64,000 bases of DNA from Bryobacteraceae bacterium (GTDB lineage: Bacteria > Acidobacteriota > Terriglobia > Bryobacterales > Bryobacteraceae), in assembly GCA_026002855.1 (NCBI GenBank), contig BPGD01000001.1, positions 806,001-870,000 on the forward strand, read 5' to 3'. The notes below the pieces were generated by a model. It saw nothing but the letters and a program-made list of their open reading frames with translations. It was not told where the DNA came from and searched no databases. Positions 32,399-41,089 of the stretch are shown one piece after another. Position numbers and translations under genes: made by a program. The first letter of the stretch is position 1. Each line of letters begins with the position of its first letter.

Positions 32399-34160
32399 AG
32401 CGGCGGTGGACACCGGGCGGAGCGCCGTGAGGCGGGCGGATCTGCTGAAGAGCGCCTACCGTGCGATTGCGGCGCAGGCGCCGCTGGGCGAGGGTCTGGG
32501 CCTGCTGGCGGGCCTGGCGGCCGAAGCGGCGGGGGCGGAAGTGGCGGTGGTGTTCGGGCTTCGGGGCGAGGATCTGGAGACGCTGGCGGCAAGCCGGGAG
32601 CTGCCGGTCTGGCTTCAGGCGCCGGCGCATGTGCCCGCGCTGGCGGCGCCGTGGTGGCGGCTGCGGGGCCAGGCGGTGGAGATGAGCGGTTCGGCGGCGT
32701 GGGCGCCGTATGCGGGGCTGGCTGGCGGTGTGCGGTGGTGCTGGTCGAACCGGCTGAAGACGGCAGCCGGGGAGATAGTGGGATGCCTGACGCTGTTCCG
32801 GCGGGGGCCGTTCGGGGAGGGGCCGCCGGCGGAGCTCTTTGAGGAGCTGGAAGAGCTGGCGGCGCTGGCGATCGAGCGGGCGAATCTGCTGGAAGAGCTG
32901 AAATTCCGGGCCGAGCGGGATCCGGTGACGGGATTGTGGAACCGGCGTCAGCTTGAGGAGCGGATCGAGCAGATACGGCAGGCTGAGGGGGGCGCGCCGG
33001 CGGCGCTGGTGCTGGTATCGCTGGAAGGGGCGCGGCGGGTGCGGGAGATTCTGGGCGAAGAGACCGGGGACGCGTTGTTGCGGAGCGCGGCGGAGAGGGT
33101 GGTGGGGACCTGCGGGGCGGGGTTTGCGGCGCGGCTGAGCGGGGATGAGATTGCGGTGCTGACGCGCGGGTCGGGCGAAGATCCGCGGTCGTTTGGGGCG
33201 CAACTGTTGCGTCTGCTCGATGAGCCGTTTCTGGTGGGGGGCCACGAGATTCACGCCCGGCCGGCCGTTGGCGTGGCGGCGGCCGAGGGGGTTGAGGAGG
33301 CGCGGCAGTGGCTGCGGCGCGCGAGGGCGGCCGCGGCGGCGGCGCAGGCGAGGCGGAACGGCGCCCGCTGCGTGGTATTTGATCCGACGATCGCGATCGA
33401 GGCGCCGGAGCGGCTGGAGCTGGAGCGGAGGTTGCGCGGGGCAGCGGGGCGGGGCGAGCTGCTGCTGCACTATCAGCCGCAGGTACGGCTGCGGGACGGT
33501 CGCACGGCGGGCCATGAGGCGCTGATGCGGTGGCGGAATCCGGAGATCGGAACGGTGTCGCCGGCAGCGTTCATCCCGGTGGCCGAGGAGACGGGGTTGA
33601 TCGTCGAGCTGGGCCGTTGGGCGCTGGAAGAGGCCTGCCGCCAGGCGCGGCGCTGGCACAAGCGCGGGCTGCCGGCGCGGATCGGCGTCAACGTCAGCGC
33701 GCTGCAACTGGCCGACGAGAGCTTTCCGGAGGATGTCCGGCGTGCGCTGGCCGCGAGCGGCGTGGAGCCGCGGTTGGTGGAGCTGGAGATCACCGAGAGC
33801 GCGGTGATGGAGAACCTGAAGCTGGCGGCGGAGCGGATGCGGGAGCTGCGCGGGCTTGGGGTGCAGTTTGCGCTGGACGATTTCGGCACGGGGAGCAGTT
33901 CGCTGGCGTATCTGAAGGAGCTGCCGGTGGACCGGCTGAAGGTGGACCGGAGTTTTCTGGGCGAGCTGGAGCAGGGGCGGGCGCCGCTGCTCGAGTCGAT
34001 CATCCGGATGGCGCACGGGCTGGGGCTGGAAGTGATCGTCGAAGGGGTGGAGACGGACAAGCAGCGGGCGGCTCTTCAGGCGATGGGCGCCGATGAGGTG
34101 CAGGGGTACCTGACCGGGCGTCCGATGCCGGCCGAAGAGGCGGAGGCGCGGCAGGCCTGA
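32370..34160 (+). CDS. Degenerate-GGDEF / EAL domain protein (c-di-GMP phosphodiesterase)
   Basis: 596 residues from a TTG with GGAGG upstream; a GTG at 32427 is an alternative. Order: N-terminal GAF-like region (about 25-175, SRELPVWLQAPAHVPALAAP), GGDEF (180-330) with RDPVTGLWNRRQLEERI but the signature reads LSGDEIAV instead of GGDEF, so no cyclase activity is expected; then EAL (about 345-590). The EAL part has all catalytic motifs: GHEALMRW, NVSALQL, ELEITES, DDFGTGSSSLAYL, KVDRSFL, VIVEGVET and QGYLTGRPMP. It should hydrolyse c-di-GMP in the cytosol, with GGDEF perhaps binding GTP as a regulator. Translationally coupled to the upstream coiled-coil gene. Confidence 0.92.
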   Translation: MRPAHLQDGEAAVDTGRSAVRRADLLKSAYRAIAAQAPLGEGLGLLAGLAAEAAGAEVAVVFGLRGEDLETLAASRELPVWLQAPAHVPALAAPWWRLRGQAVEMSGSAAWAPYAGLAGGVRWCWSNRLKTAAGEIVGCLTLFRRGPFGEGPPAELFEELEELAALAIERANLLEELKFRAERDPVTGLWNRRQLEERIEQIRQAEGGAPAALVLVSLEGARRVREILGEETGDALLRSAAERVVGTCGAGFAARLSGDEIAVLTRGSGEDPRSFGAQLLRLLDEPFLVGGHEIHARPAVGVAAAEGVEEARQWLRRARAAAAAAQARRNGARCVVFDPTIAIEAPERLELERRLRGAAGRGELLLHYQPQVRLRDGRTAGHEALMRWRNPEIGTVSPAAFIPVAEETGLIVELGRWALEEACRQARRWHKRGLPARIGVNVSALQLADESFPEDVRRALAASGVEPRLVELEITESAVMENLKLAAERMRELRGLGVQFALDDFGTGSSSLAYLKELPVDRLKVDRSFLGELEQGRAPLLESIIRMAHGLGLEVIVEGVETDKQRAALQAMGADEVQGYLTGRPMPAEEAEARQA

Positions 34161-34228
34161 GGGAGGGGGGCGCCGACGCAGGCGGTGGCGGCGGCTGGCG
34201 CGGGGTGGTTCACGGGACAATCGGACAT

Positions 34229-34256
34229 TTGACACCGATTTTGCCGGCGTGATATC
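34229..34256 (+). promoter_or_regulatory. Putative promoter of the nuo operon
   Basis: TTGACA (perfect -35), 16 bases, then GATATC (three of six). The predicted start is about 20 bases before the nuoC ATG, which has AGGA seven bases upstream. Confidence 0.4.
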
Positions 34257-34282
34257 CCTGAAACTTCAGTCAGGAATCTGCG

Positions 34283-35023
34283 ATGCCAGACGACGCGAAG
34301 CCGGAAGGCGCTCCGGCGCCTGAGCCAAGCCGCGAGCCGGCCCAGCTGCCGGCCGCATCTTCCGGGGCCCAGCCGCCCGGCGGCGAAGCCGCCGCGCCCG
34401 CTGGAGAGGGCGGGAAGCCCGCAGCGAAGGCGGCGGCTGCGGCCGAAGGAGGCGCGGGCAAAGCGCCGGCGGTGGCCGGGGCAGCGAAGCCGGCCGCGCC
34501 GAAAGCGCCGGCGGCGATGGCGAGCACGCCCTGGGAGAGTGAGCTGACGCAGGCGCTGAGGGAAGAGTTCGGCGATCAAATTCTCGAATTCAGCTCGTAT
34601 TTGGGGCAGAATTTTCTTGTCGCCAGGCCCGAGGCGGCCATTCCAATTCTCGAGTCGCTCAAGGAAAAACACGGCTTTGATTATCTGGTGGACATCACCG
34701 CCGTGCACTGGCCGGAGCGGCCCGAGCCGTTCGACATCGTCTACATCATTTACAGCTTCGCGCGGAACGAGAGGATCCGGATGAAGATCCGGATTGCCGA
34801 GGGCTACCGGCCGCGGACGGCGGTGCCGGTGCATCTGACGGCGAACTGGCTGGAGCGCGAGGTGTATGACATGTTCGGCGTCGAGTTCGAGGGCCATCCG
34901 GACATGCGGCGCATTCTGCTGCCGGAGGAATGGGAGACCTTCCCGCTGCGGAAGGAGAACAGCATTCTGAAGATGGACCAGCACTGGGTGCAGGAGAATC
35001 TGGGCATCGAAAGCGGGCAATAG
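34283..35023 (+). CDS. nuoC: NADH-quinone oxidoreductase subunit C
   Basis: 246 residues; the conserved part starts near residue 82. NuoC is a 30-kDa-type peripheral subunit bridging NuoD and NuoB. Seen: [29 protein letters not shown] and the diagnostic [34 protein letters not shown]. The first 80 residues are Ala/Pro/Glu/Gly low-complexity sequence unlike the family; an internal ATG (at 34517) could give the standard size, but the ribosome site supports the long form. First gene of the block nuoC-D-I-J-K-L-M-N-H; not fused to nuoD. nuoA and nuoB, which normally come before it, are absent upstream. Confidence 0.94.
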   Translation: MPDDAKPEGAPAPEPSREPAQLPAASSGAQPPGGEAAAPAGEGGKPAAKAAAAAEGGAGKAPAVAGAAKPAAPKAPAAMASTPWESELTQALREEFGDQILEFSSYLGQNFLVARPEAAIPILESLKEKHGFDYLVDITAVHWPERPEPFDIVYIIYSFARNERIRMKIRIAEGYRPRTAVPVHLTANWLEREVYDMFGVEFEGHPDMRRILLPEEWETFPLRKENSILKMDQHWVQENLGIESGQ

Positions 35024-35025
35024 CC

Positions 35026-36135
35026 ATGGCGGACACCTTTTTAGACGCGACCGAGCTGGTTCTGAACATGGGTCCGCAGCACCCGTCGACGCACGGGGTG
35101 CTGCGGGTGATCCTGAAGCTGGACGGCGAGCGGGTGCTTTCGACCGAGTGCGTGATCGGCTATCTGCACCGGGGCGTGGAGAAGATCGCCGAAAACCGGA
35201 CGTGGCAGATGTTTGCGCCGTACGTGGACCGGATGGACTACGTTGCGGCGGTGTCGAACGGGCTGGGCTACTGTCTGGCGGTGGAGAAGCTGCTGGGGGT
35301 GGAGGCGCCGCCGCGGGCGCAGGCGGTGCGGGTGATCCTGACGGAGCTGAACCGGATTGCGAGCCACCTGCTCTGGCTGGGCACGCATGCGCTGGACATC
35401 GGCGCGATCACGCCGCTGTTTTACTGCATGCGGGAGCGGGAGCTGATCCTGAACATCTACGAAAAGTACTGCGGGGCGCGGCTGACGACGCACGCATTCC
35501 GGATCGGCGGCCTGCAATACGAAACCTATGACGGTTTCGAAAAAGAGGTGCTGCATTTCTGCGATATTTTTGAAAAAAAGATTGACGAATACGAGGAACT
35601 GCTGACCGGCAACCGGATCTGGCAGCAGCGGCTGAAAGGGGTGGGGATCCTTACGGCGGCCGACTGCAAGGAATACGGCGTGACCGGGCCGATGCTGCGG
35701 GCGGCGGGAGTGAAATGGGACCTGCGGAAGGCGCAGCCGTATTCGGGCTACGAGAAATACGAATTTGAGATTCCGACGGGGCAGAACGGCGACACTTACG
35801 ACCGCTATCTGGTGCGGATGCAGGAGATGCGGCAGAGCGTGCGGATCGTGCGGCAGGCGGTGAGCGACATTCCGGCGGGGCCGATCATGGCGAAGGTCGG
35901 CAAGGTGATCAAGCCGCCGGTGGGTGAGGCGTATGTGTCGATCGAGGCGCCGAAGGGCGAGCTGGGCTATTACGTGGTAAGCGACGGCTCGACGCAGCCC
36001 TACCGGGTGCGGATCCGGCCGCCGTCTTTCGTGAATCTCCAGGCGCTGGACAAGATGTGCCGGGGCGCGCTGGTGGCCGACGTGGTTGCAATTATCGGCA
36101 CAACGGACATCGTGCTGGGCGAGGTGGACCGGTGA
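35026..36135 (+). CDS. nuoD: NADH-quinone oxidoreductase subunit D
   Basis: 369 residues. The 49-kDa subunit lines the quinone site. Seen: [20 protein letters not shown] with the quinone-site His, [43 protein letters not shown] and the C-terminal [36 protein letters not shown]. It starts two bases after the nuoC stop, so the two are coupled. Confidence 0.97.
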   Translation: MADTFLDATELVLNMGPQHPSTHGVLRVILKLDGERVLSTECVIGYLHRGVEKIAENRTWQMFAPYVDRMDYVAAVSNGLGYCLAVEKLLGVEAPPRAQAVRVILTELNRIASHLLWLGTHALDIGAITPLFYCMRERELILNIYEKYCGARLTTHAFRIGGLQYETYDGFEKEVLHFCDIFEKKIDEYEELLTGNRIWQQRLKGVGILTAADCKEYGVTGPMLRAAGVKWDLRKAQPYSGYEKYEFEIPTGQNGDTYDRYLVRMQEMRQSVRIVRQAVSDIPAGPIMAKVGKVIKPPVGEAYVSIEAPKGELGYYVVSDGSTQPYRVRIRPPSFVNLQALDKMCRGALVADVVAIIGTTDIVLGEVDR

Positions 36136-36163
36136 GGGCCGCGCGGCGGAAAGGAGGGGCGCG

Positions 36164-36619
36164 ATGAAGGAGCTTCTGCGCAGGATTTTTCTCGTCGACC
36201 TGATCGAGGGGCTGCGGGTGACGTTCCGGCATCAGCATCCGAAGCAGATTGTCACCGAGCAGTACCCGTTCGAGCGGCCGAAGATCGGCGAGCGCTACCG
36301 GGGCGCGCCGCGGCTGAACATCAATCCGGAGAACGGCGACACGCTGTGCATCTGCTGCGACCTGTGCGCGCTGGCCTGCCCCGAGCAGCTGATCGTGGTG
36401 GGCTGGGAGCGCAATCCGGAGACGAAGAAGAAGGAGCTGGTGACGTTCACCTATGACATCAGCCGGTGCATGTTCTGCGGGCTGTGCGAGGACGCCTGCC
36501 CGGTGGATGCGCTGGAACTGACGCAGGATTTCGAGATGGCCAGTTACACGCGGGAAGGGGCGATCCTGGACCGGCAGACGCTGGAGCAGGGATTGCTGCC
36601 GACGCAGTACCGCTGGTGA
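36164..36619 (+). CDS. nuoI: NADH-quinone oxidoreductase subunit I
   Basis: 151 residues with AAGGAGGGG just upstream. NuoI carries clusters N6a and N6b between the peripheral and membrane arms. Seen: two 4Fe-4S ferredoxin motifs, CICCDLCALACP and CMFCGLCEDACP, and the N-terminal amphipathic helix (LLRRIFLVDLIEGLRVTFRH). The first motif has an extra Cys at its second position (C-I-C-C). It follows nuoD directly, without the nuoE-F-G-H genes that lie between in most operons. Confidence 0.97.
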   Translation: MKELLRRIFLVDLIEGLRVTFRHQHPKQIVTEQYPFERPKIGERYRGAPRLNINPENGDTLCICCDLCALACPEQLIVVGWERNPETKKKELVTFTYDISRCMFCGLCEDACPVDALELTQDFEMASYTREGAILDRQTLEQGLLPTQYRW

Positions 36620-36651
36620 AGCGTGCGCGTGGAGGCGCGCGGGAGCGACCG

Positions 36652-37161
36652 ATGACGGAAGCGGTTTTCTTTTACAGTTTCGCGGCGCTGGCGGTGGCCG
36701 GCGCGATCCTGACGGTGACGATGCGCAATGCGGTGCACTGCGCGATTGCGCTGATTGCGTCGCTGGGCGGGGTGGCGGGGCTGTACCTGATGCTGCACGC
36801 GGAATTTCTGTTTGCGGTGCAGATCGTACTGTACATCGGCGGCATGATGGTGCTGTTCCTGTTCGTGATCATGCTGGTGAACCTGGAGCAGGCGGCGCGG
36901 GAGCGGCAGTTCCACCGGAGCTGGCCGGGAGCGCTGCTGTGCGCGGGCGGCACGGCGGGGCTGGTGGCGTGGTTCTGGCTGCGGGGCGTGGATACGCTGC
37001 GGCTGCCGCCGGGCGTGCAGCCGACGCCGCGCGAAGGCGGCAACGTGGAGAGCCTGGCGATGGTGCTGTTCCGCGAGTACCTGGTGCCGTTCGAGCTGGC
37101 GTCGCTGCTGCTGCTGGTGGCGATTGTGGGCGGCGTGATGATGGCGAAGAAGAGGATCTGA
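36652..37161 (+). CDS. nuoJ: NADH-quinone oxidoreductase subunit J
   Basis: 169 residues, five predicted membrane spans. Seen: the conserved third span region EFLFAVQIVLYIGGMMVLFLFVIML, which in complex I holds the pi-bulge, and MRNAVHCAIALIASLGGVAGLYL before it. Standard length. Proton-pumping membrane arm, next to nuoK. Confidence 0.96.
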   Translation: MTEAVFFYSFAALAVAGAILTVTMRNAVHCAIALIASLGGVAGLYLMLHAEFLFAVQIVLYIGGMMVLFLFVIMLVNLEQAARERQFHRSWPGALLCAGGTAGLVAWFWLRGVDTLRLPPGVQPTPREGGNVESLAMVLFREYLVPFELASLLLLVAIVGGVMMAKKRI

Positions 37162-37176
37162 GAGGGGGCGGCGATA

Positions 37177-37485
37177 ATGGGACCGATCACGACGGCGCAT
37201 TACCTGGTGCTGAGCGCGATCCTGCTGCTGATTGGCGTGGTGGGCATCCTCACGCGGCGCAACGTGATCGTGCTGATGATGTCGATCGAAATCATCCTGA
37301 ACGCGGTGAACGTGAACCTGATCGCGTTCTCGCGGAACCTGGACCAGCTGGACGGGCAGGTCTTCGCCATATTCGTGATCTGCGTGGCGGTGGCGGAGGC
37401 GGCGGTGGGTCTGGGCATCCTGATTGCGCTGTTCCGCAACCGGGAGACGGTGCAGGTGGACGAGATCGACCTGCTGAAGTGGTAG
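37177..37485 (+). CDS. nuoK: NADH-quinone oxidoreductase subunit K
   Basis: 102 residues with three membrane spans ([60 protein letters not shown]). The membrane glutamates needed for proton transfer are both present, in MMSIEIILN and AVAEAAVGL. Standard size. Confidence 0.97.
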   Translation: MGPITTAHYLVLSAILLLIGVVGILTRRNVIVLMMSIEIILNAVNVNLIAFSRNLDQLDGQVFAIFVICVAVAEAAVGLGILIALFRNRETVQVDEIDLLKW

Positions 37486-37495
37486 GAGCCGGAGC

Positions 37496-39532
37496 ATGAA
37501 TTTTCTGGAAATGATCTGGCTGATTCCGCTCGTGCCGCTGGCCGGCGCGGCGGCGATGCTTTTTTTCGGGCGCAGGCTTTCGAAGGCGGCGATCAGCGTG
37601 ATCGGGCCGGGGACGGTGGGAGCAAGCCTGTTGCTGTCGCTGGGCGCGGTGGCGCAACTGGCGGGCCTTGAGAAGAAAGCGCACGAGGTGGTGCTGTTCG
37701 AGTGGCTGCCGCTGATCGGGGCGCAGTGGGGCTTTCTGCTGGATCCGCTGTCGTCGGTGATGATCCTGGTGGTGACGTTTGTGGGCTTTCTGATTCACAT
37801 TTACGCCACCGGGTACATGGGGCACGAACACGGGCCGCATCACGGCGGGTTCTACCGGTTTTTCGGCTATATGAACCTGTTCGTCTTTTTCATGCTCACG
37901 CTGGTGCTGGCGAACAATTATCCGCTGCTGTTTGTGGGCTGGGAAGGCGTGGGGCTGTGTTCGTACCTGCTGATCGGATTTTATTTCCACAAGAAGAGCG
38001 CGTCGGACGCGGCCAACAAGGCGTTCATCGTGAACCGCATTGGAGACGCGGGATTCATTCTGGGGATGTTTTTTCTCTGGACGACCGTGGGTTCGCTGCG
38101 GTTCACCGAGGTGAACGAGACGCTGGGCTCGGCGCGGTTTGCGCCGGAGACGGGCGTCTTCGGGGCGCTGAGCATGACCGCGCTGCTGCTGTTTGTGGGC
38201 GCGACGGGCAAGAGCGCGCAGATCCCGCTGTTTGTCTGGCTGCCGGACGCGATGGAGGGCCCGACGCCGGTGAGCGCGCTGATCCACGCGGCGACGATGG
38301 TGACGGCGGGCGTCTACATGTGCGCGCGGTCGAACGCGCTGTTCGTGCTGACGCCGGAGACGTCGCACATTGTTGCGGCGGTGGGGGCGGCGACGGCGAT
38401 TCTGGCGGCGTCGATCGGGCTGGTGCAGAACGACATCAAGCGGGTGCTTGCCTATTCCACGGTGTCGCAGCTCGGCTACATGTTCGTCGCGGTGGGCGTT
38501 GGCGCTTACTGGGCGGCGATCTTTCATCTGTACACGCACGCGTTTTTCAAGGCGCTGCTGTTTCTTGGGGCGGGCAGCGTGATCCACGCGATGGGCGGAG
38601 AGCAGGACATGCGGCGGATGGGCGGGCTGAAGGAGAGGATCCCGGTGACTTTCCGCACGATGTTCATCGCGTCGCTGGCGATTGCCGGCATTCCGCCGCT
38701 GGCGGGTTTTTTCTCGAAAGACGAGATCCTGTGGCAGGCCTGGAGCAGCCCGCTGGGCTCGAAGGCGCTGTGGACGGTGGGTTGGGTGACGGCGGCGATG
38801 ACGGCGTTTTACATGTGGCGGCTGATGTTCATGACGTTTTACGGCGAGGGCCGGATGGACGAGCACACGCGGCACCACATTCACGAATCGCCGCGTTCGA
38901 TGACCGTGCCGCTGACGGTGCTGGCGGCCGGGTCAGTGGCGGCGGGCTGGATCGGGATGCCGAAGGTATTTGGCGAAAACGCCCTGTTTCAGGCGTTCGA
39001 GCACTGGCTGGAGCCGGTGTTTGAAGCCGCCGGACGGCTGGCGGGCGCGGGGCACGAGGCGGCGCACCACGACGCGGCGATGGAGTGGGCGCTGATGGGG
39101 CTGTCCATTGGCGCGGCGATCGGGGGCATCCTGCTGGCACGGCACATTTATCTGGGGCTGAAGGAAGAGGAGCGGCCGACGGGCGGCGTGCTGTATCCGG
39201 TGCTGTACAACAAGTGGTACGTGGACGACGTCTATAACGCGGTGTTTGTGGAAGGGCTGGCCAAGGGCGGCGGCAGTGCGCTGGCGCGGTTTGACGCGGC
39301 GGTGGTGGACGGAGGCGTCAACGGCACGGCGTGGATGACGCGCGTCATCTCGAAGATTTCGATCTGGTACGACACGTGGATCGTGGACGGGCTGGTGAAC
39401 CTGGGGGCGTTCACGGTGCGGGCGCTGTCGTTCCCGGTGCGGTTCGTGCAGACCGGTTACATCCATTCCTATGCGCTGCTGTTTCTGGCCGGCGTGCTGG
39501 CCATCTTCGGCTATTACTGGTGGCTGCGCTAG
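37496..39532 (+). CDS. nuoL: NADH-quinone oxidoreductase subunit L
   Basis: 678 residues. An antiporter-like proton pump subunit at the far end of the membrane arm. Seen: the proton-channel Glu region (FVGWEGVGLCSYLLIGFYFH), the lysine-bearing GATGKSAQIPLFVWLPDAMEGPTPVSALIHAATMVTAGVY block, and NDIKRVLAYSTVSQLGYM. The long C-terminal part (after about residue 500) with YVDDVYNAVFVEGLAKG is the lateral helix and its anchor. Full length. Confidence 0.97.
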   Translation: MNFLEMIWLIPLVPLAGAAAMLFFGRRLSKAAISVIGPGTVGASLLLSLGAVAQLAGLEKKAHEVVLFEWLPLIGAQWGFLLDPLSSVMILVVTFVGFLIHIYATGYMGHEHGPHHGGFYRFFGYMNLFVFFMLTLVLANNYPLLFVGWEGVGLCSYLLIGFYFHKKSASDAANKAFIVNRIGDAGFILGMFFLWTTVGSLRFTEVNETLGSARFAPETGVFGALSMTALLLFVGATGKSAQIPLFVWLPDAMEGPTPVSALIHAATMVTAGVYMCARSNALFVLTPETSHIVAAVGAATAILAASIGLVQNDIKRVLAYSTVSQLGYMFVAVGVGAYWAAIFHLYTHAFFKALLFLGAGSVIHAMGGEQDMRRMGGLKERIPVTFRTMFIASLAIAGIPPLAGFFSKDEILWQAWSSPLGSKALWTVGWVTAAMTAFYMWRLMFMTFYGEGRMDEHTRHHIHESPRSMTVPLTVLAAGSVAAGWIGMPKVFGENALFQAFEHWLEPVFEAAGRLAGAGHEAAHHDAAMEWALMGLSIGAAIGGILLARHIYLGLKEEERPTGGVLYPVLYNKWYVDDVYNAVFVEGLAKGGGSALARFDAAVVDGGVNGTAWMTRVISKISIWYDTWIVDGLVNLGAFTVRALSFPVRFVQTGYIHSYALLFLAGVLAIFGYYWWLR

Positions 39533-39547
39533 AGGAGACTGCGCGCG

Positions 39548-41089
39548 ATGACATCGAACCTGCTCTCGATTGTCCTGTTCACGCCGCTGGCCGGGCTGCT
39601 GGTGCTGCTGTTCATTCCACGGGAAAACCGGACGCTGATCCGGTGGTGGGCGAACCTGACGGCGGCGGCGGGCTTTCTGGTGTCGCTGCCGCTGCTGTTG
39701 CGCTTCGACCGCCATGCGGACGGCTACCAGTTTGTCGAAAAGGCGGCGTGGATTCCGTCGCTGGGCGTGAATTATTTCATTGGGATCGACGGCATCAGCC
39801 TGCTGCTGGTGATGCTGACGACGGCGATGGGATTCATCGCGATTTTCTATTCCTGGGACGCGATTCAGACGCGGGAGAAGGAATATTACGCGATGTTTCT
39901 GCTCCAGCAGACGGGCATGATCGGTGTATTCGTCTCGCTGGATTTCCTGCTGTTTTACATCTTCTGGGAGCTGGTTCTGGTGCCGATGTATTTCATCATC
40001 GGCGTCTGGGGCGGCCCGCGGAAGCTGTATGCGGCAATCAAATTCTTTCTGTACACGCTGGCCGGCGGCGTGTTGATGCTGCTGGGCATTCTGACGCTGT
40101 ATTTCCAGTACGCGGCGCAATACGGCCGCTACACGTTTGAGATCACCGAGCTGATGAAGCTGAACCTCCCGCTGGGGCTTCAGCAGTGGGTGTTCTGGGC
40201 GTTCTTCCTGGGGTTTGCGATCAAGGTGCCGATGTTCCCCTTCCACACGTGGCTGCCGGATGCGCACACGGAGGCGCCGACGGCGGGGTCGGTGATTCTG
40301 GCGGCGGTGCTGCTGAAGATGGGGACGTACGGGTTCATCCGCTTTTCACTGCCGCTGCTGCCGAAGGCGTCGTCGGACAAGGCGATTGTGACGGCGCTGA
40401 TCGTGCTGTCGCTGATTGGCATTCTGTATGGGGCGCTGGTGAGCCTGATGCAGCAGGACTGGAAAAAGCTGGTGGCTTATTCGTCAGTGAGTCACCTGGG
40501 CTTCTGCACGCTGGGGATTTTTGCGCTGAACCAGGCGGGGCTGGCGGGTTCGGTGATCCAGCAGATCAACCACGGCATTTCGACGGGAATGCTCTTTCTG
40601 ATCGTGGGCGTGATTTACGAGCGGCGGCACACGCGGCTGATTGCCGAATACGGCGGGCTGGCGCATGTGATGCCGAATTACGCGATCGTTTTTGCGTTCG
40701 CGATGCTTTCAAGCGCCGGGCTGCCGCTGCTGAACGGATTTGTGGGCGAGTTCACGATTCTTCAGGGGGCGTTCCAGGCGAACCGCTGGTGGGCGGCGTG
40801 GGCGGCGCCGGGCGTGGTGCTGGGCGCGGGGTATCTGCTGTGGCTGTACCAGCGGACGATGCTCGGCGAGGTGACGAATGAGAAGAACCGGGGGCTGAAG
40901 GACCTGACCTGGCGCGAGTGGGCGGTTTTCGTGCCGCTGATGCTGTGGGCGCTGTCGATTGGCGTGTATCCGAAGCCCTACTTCGAGATCCTGGAGAAGC
41001 CGGTGGCGGAGATCGTGCACCGCGTGCACCAGACGGCGACGTCGGTGGCGCAGGCGCCGGAGCCGGCGCGGGAGGCGATTTCGCGATGA
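39548..41089 (+). CDS. nuoM: NADH-quinone oxidoreductase subunit M
   Basis: 513 residues. Second antiporter-like subunit. Seen: LLFYIFWELVLVPMYFIIGVWGG (key Glu), FAIKVPMFPFHTWLPDAHTEAPTAGSVILAAVLLKMG (key Lys residues) and DWKKLVAYSSVSHLGFCTLG. Full length. The stop overlaps the nuoN ATG. Confidence 0.97.
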   Translation: MTSNLLSIVLFTPLAGLLVLLFIPRENRTLIRWWANLTAAAGFLVSLPLLLRFDRHADGYQFVEKAAWIPSLGVNYFIGIDGISLLLVMLTTAMGFIAIFYSWDAIQTREKEYYAMFLLQQTGMIGVFVSLDFLLFYIFWELVLVPMYFIIGVWGGPRKLYAAIKFFLYTLAGGVLMLLGILTLYFQYAAQYGRYTFEITELMKLNLPLGLQQWVFWAFFLGFAIKVPMFPFHTWLPDAHTEAPTAGSVILAAVLLKMGTYGFIRFSLPLLPKASSDKAIVTALIVLSLIGILYGALVSLMQQDWKKLVAYSSVSHLGFCTLGIFALNQAGLAGSVIQQINHGISTGMLFLIVGVIYERRHTRLIAEYGGLAHVMPNYAIVFAFAMLSSAGLPLLNGFVGEFTILQGAFQANRWWAAWAAPGVVLGAGYLLWLYQRTMLGEVTNEKNRGLKDLTWREWAVFVPLMLWALSIGVYPKPYFEILEKPVAEIVHRVHQTATSVAQAPEPAREAISR

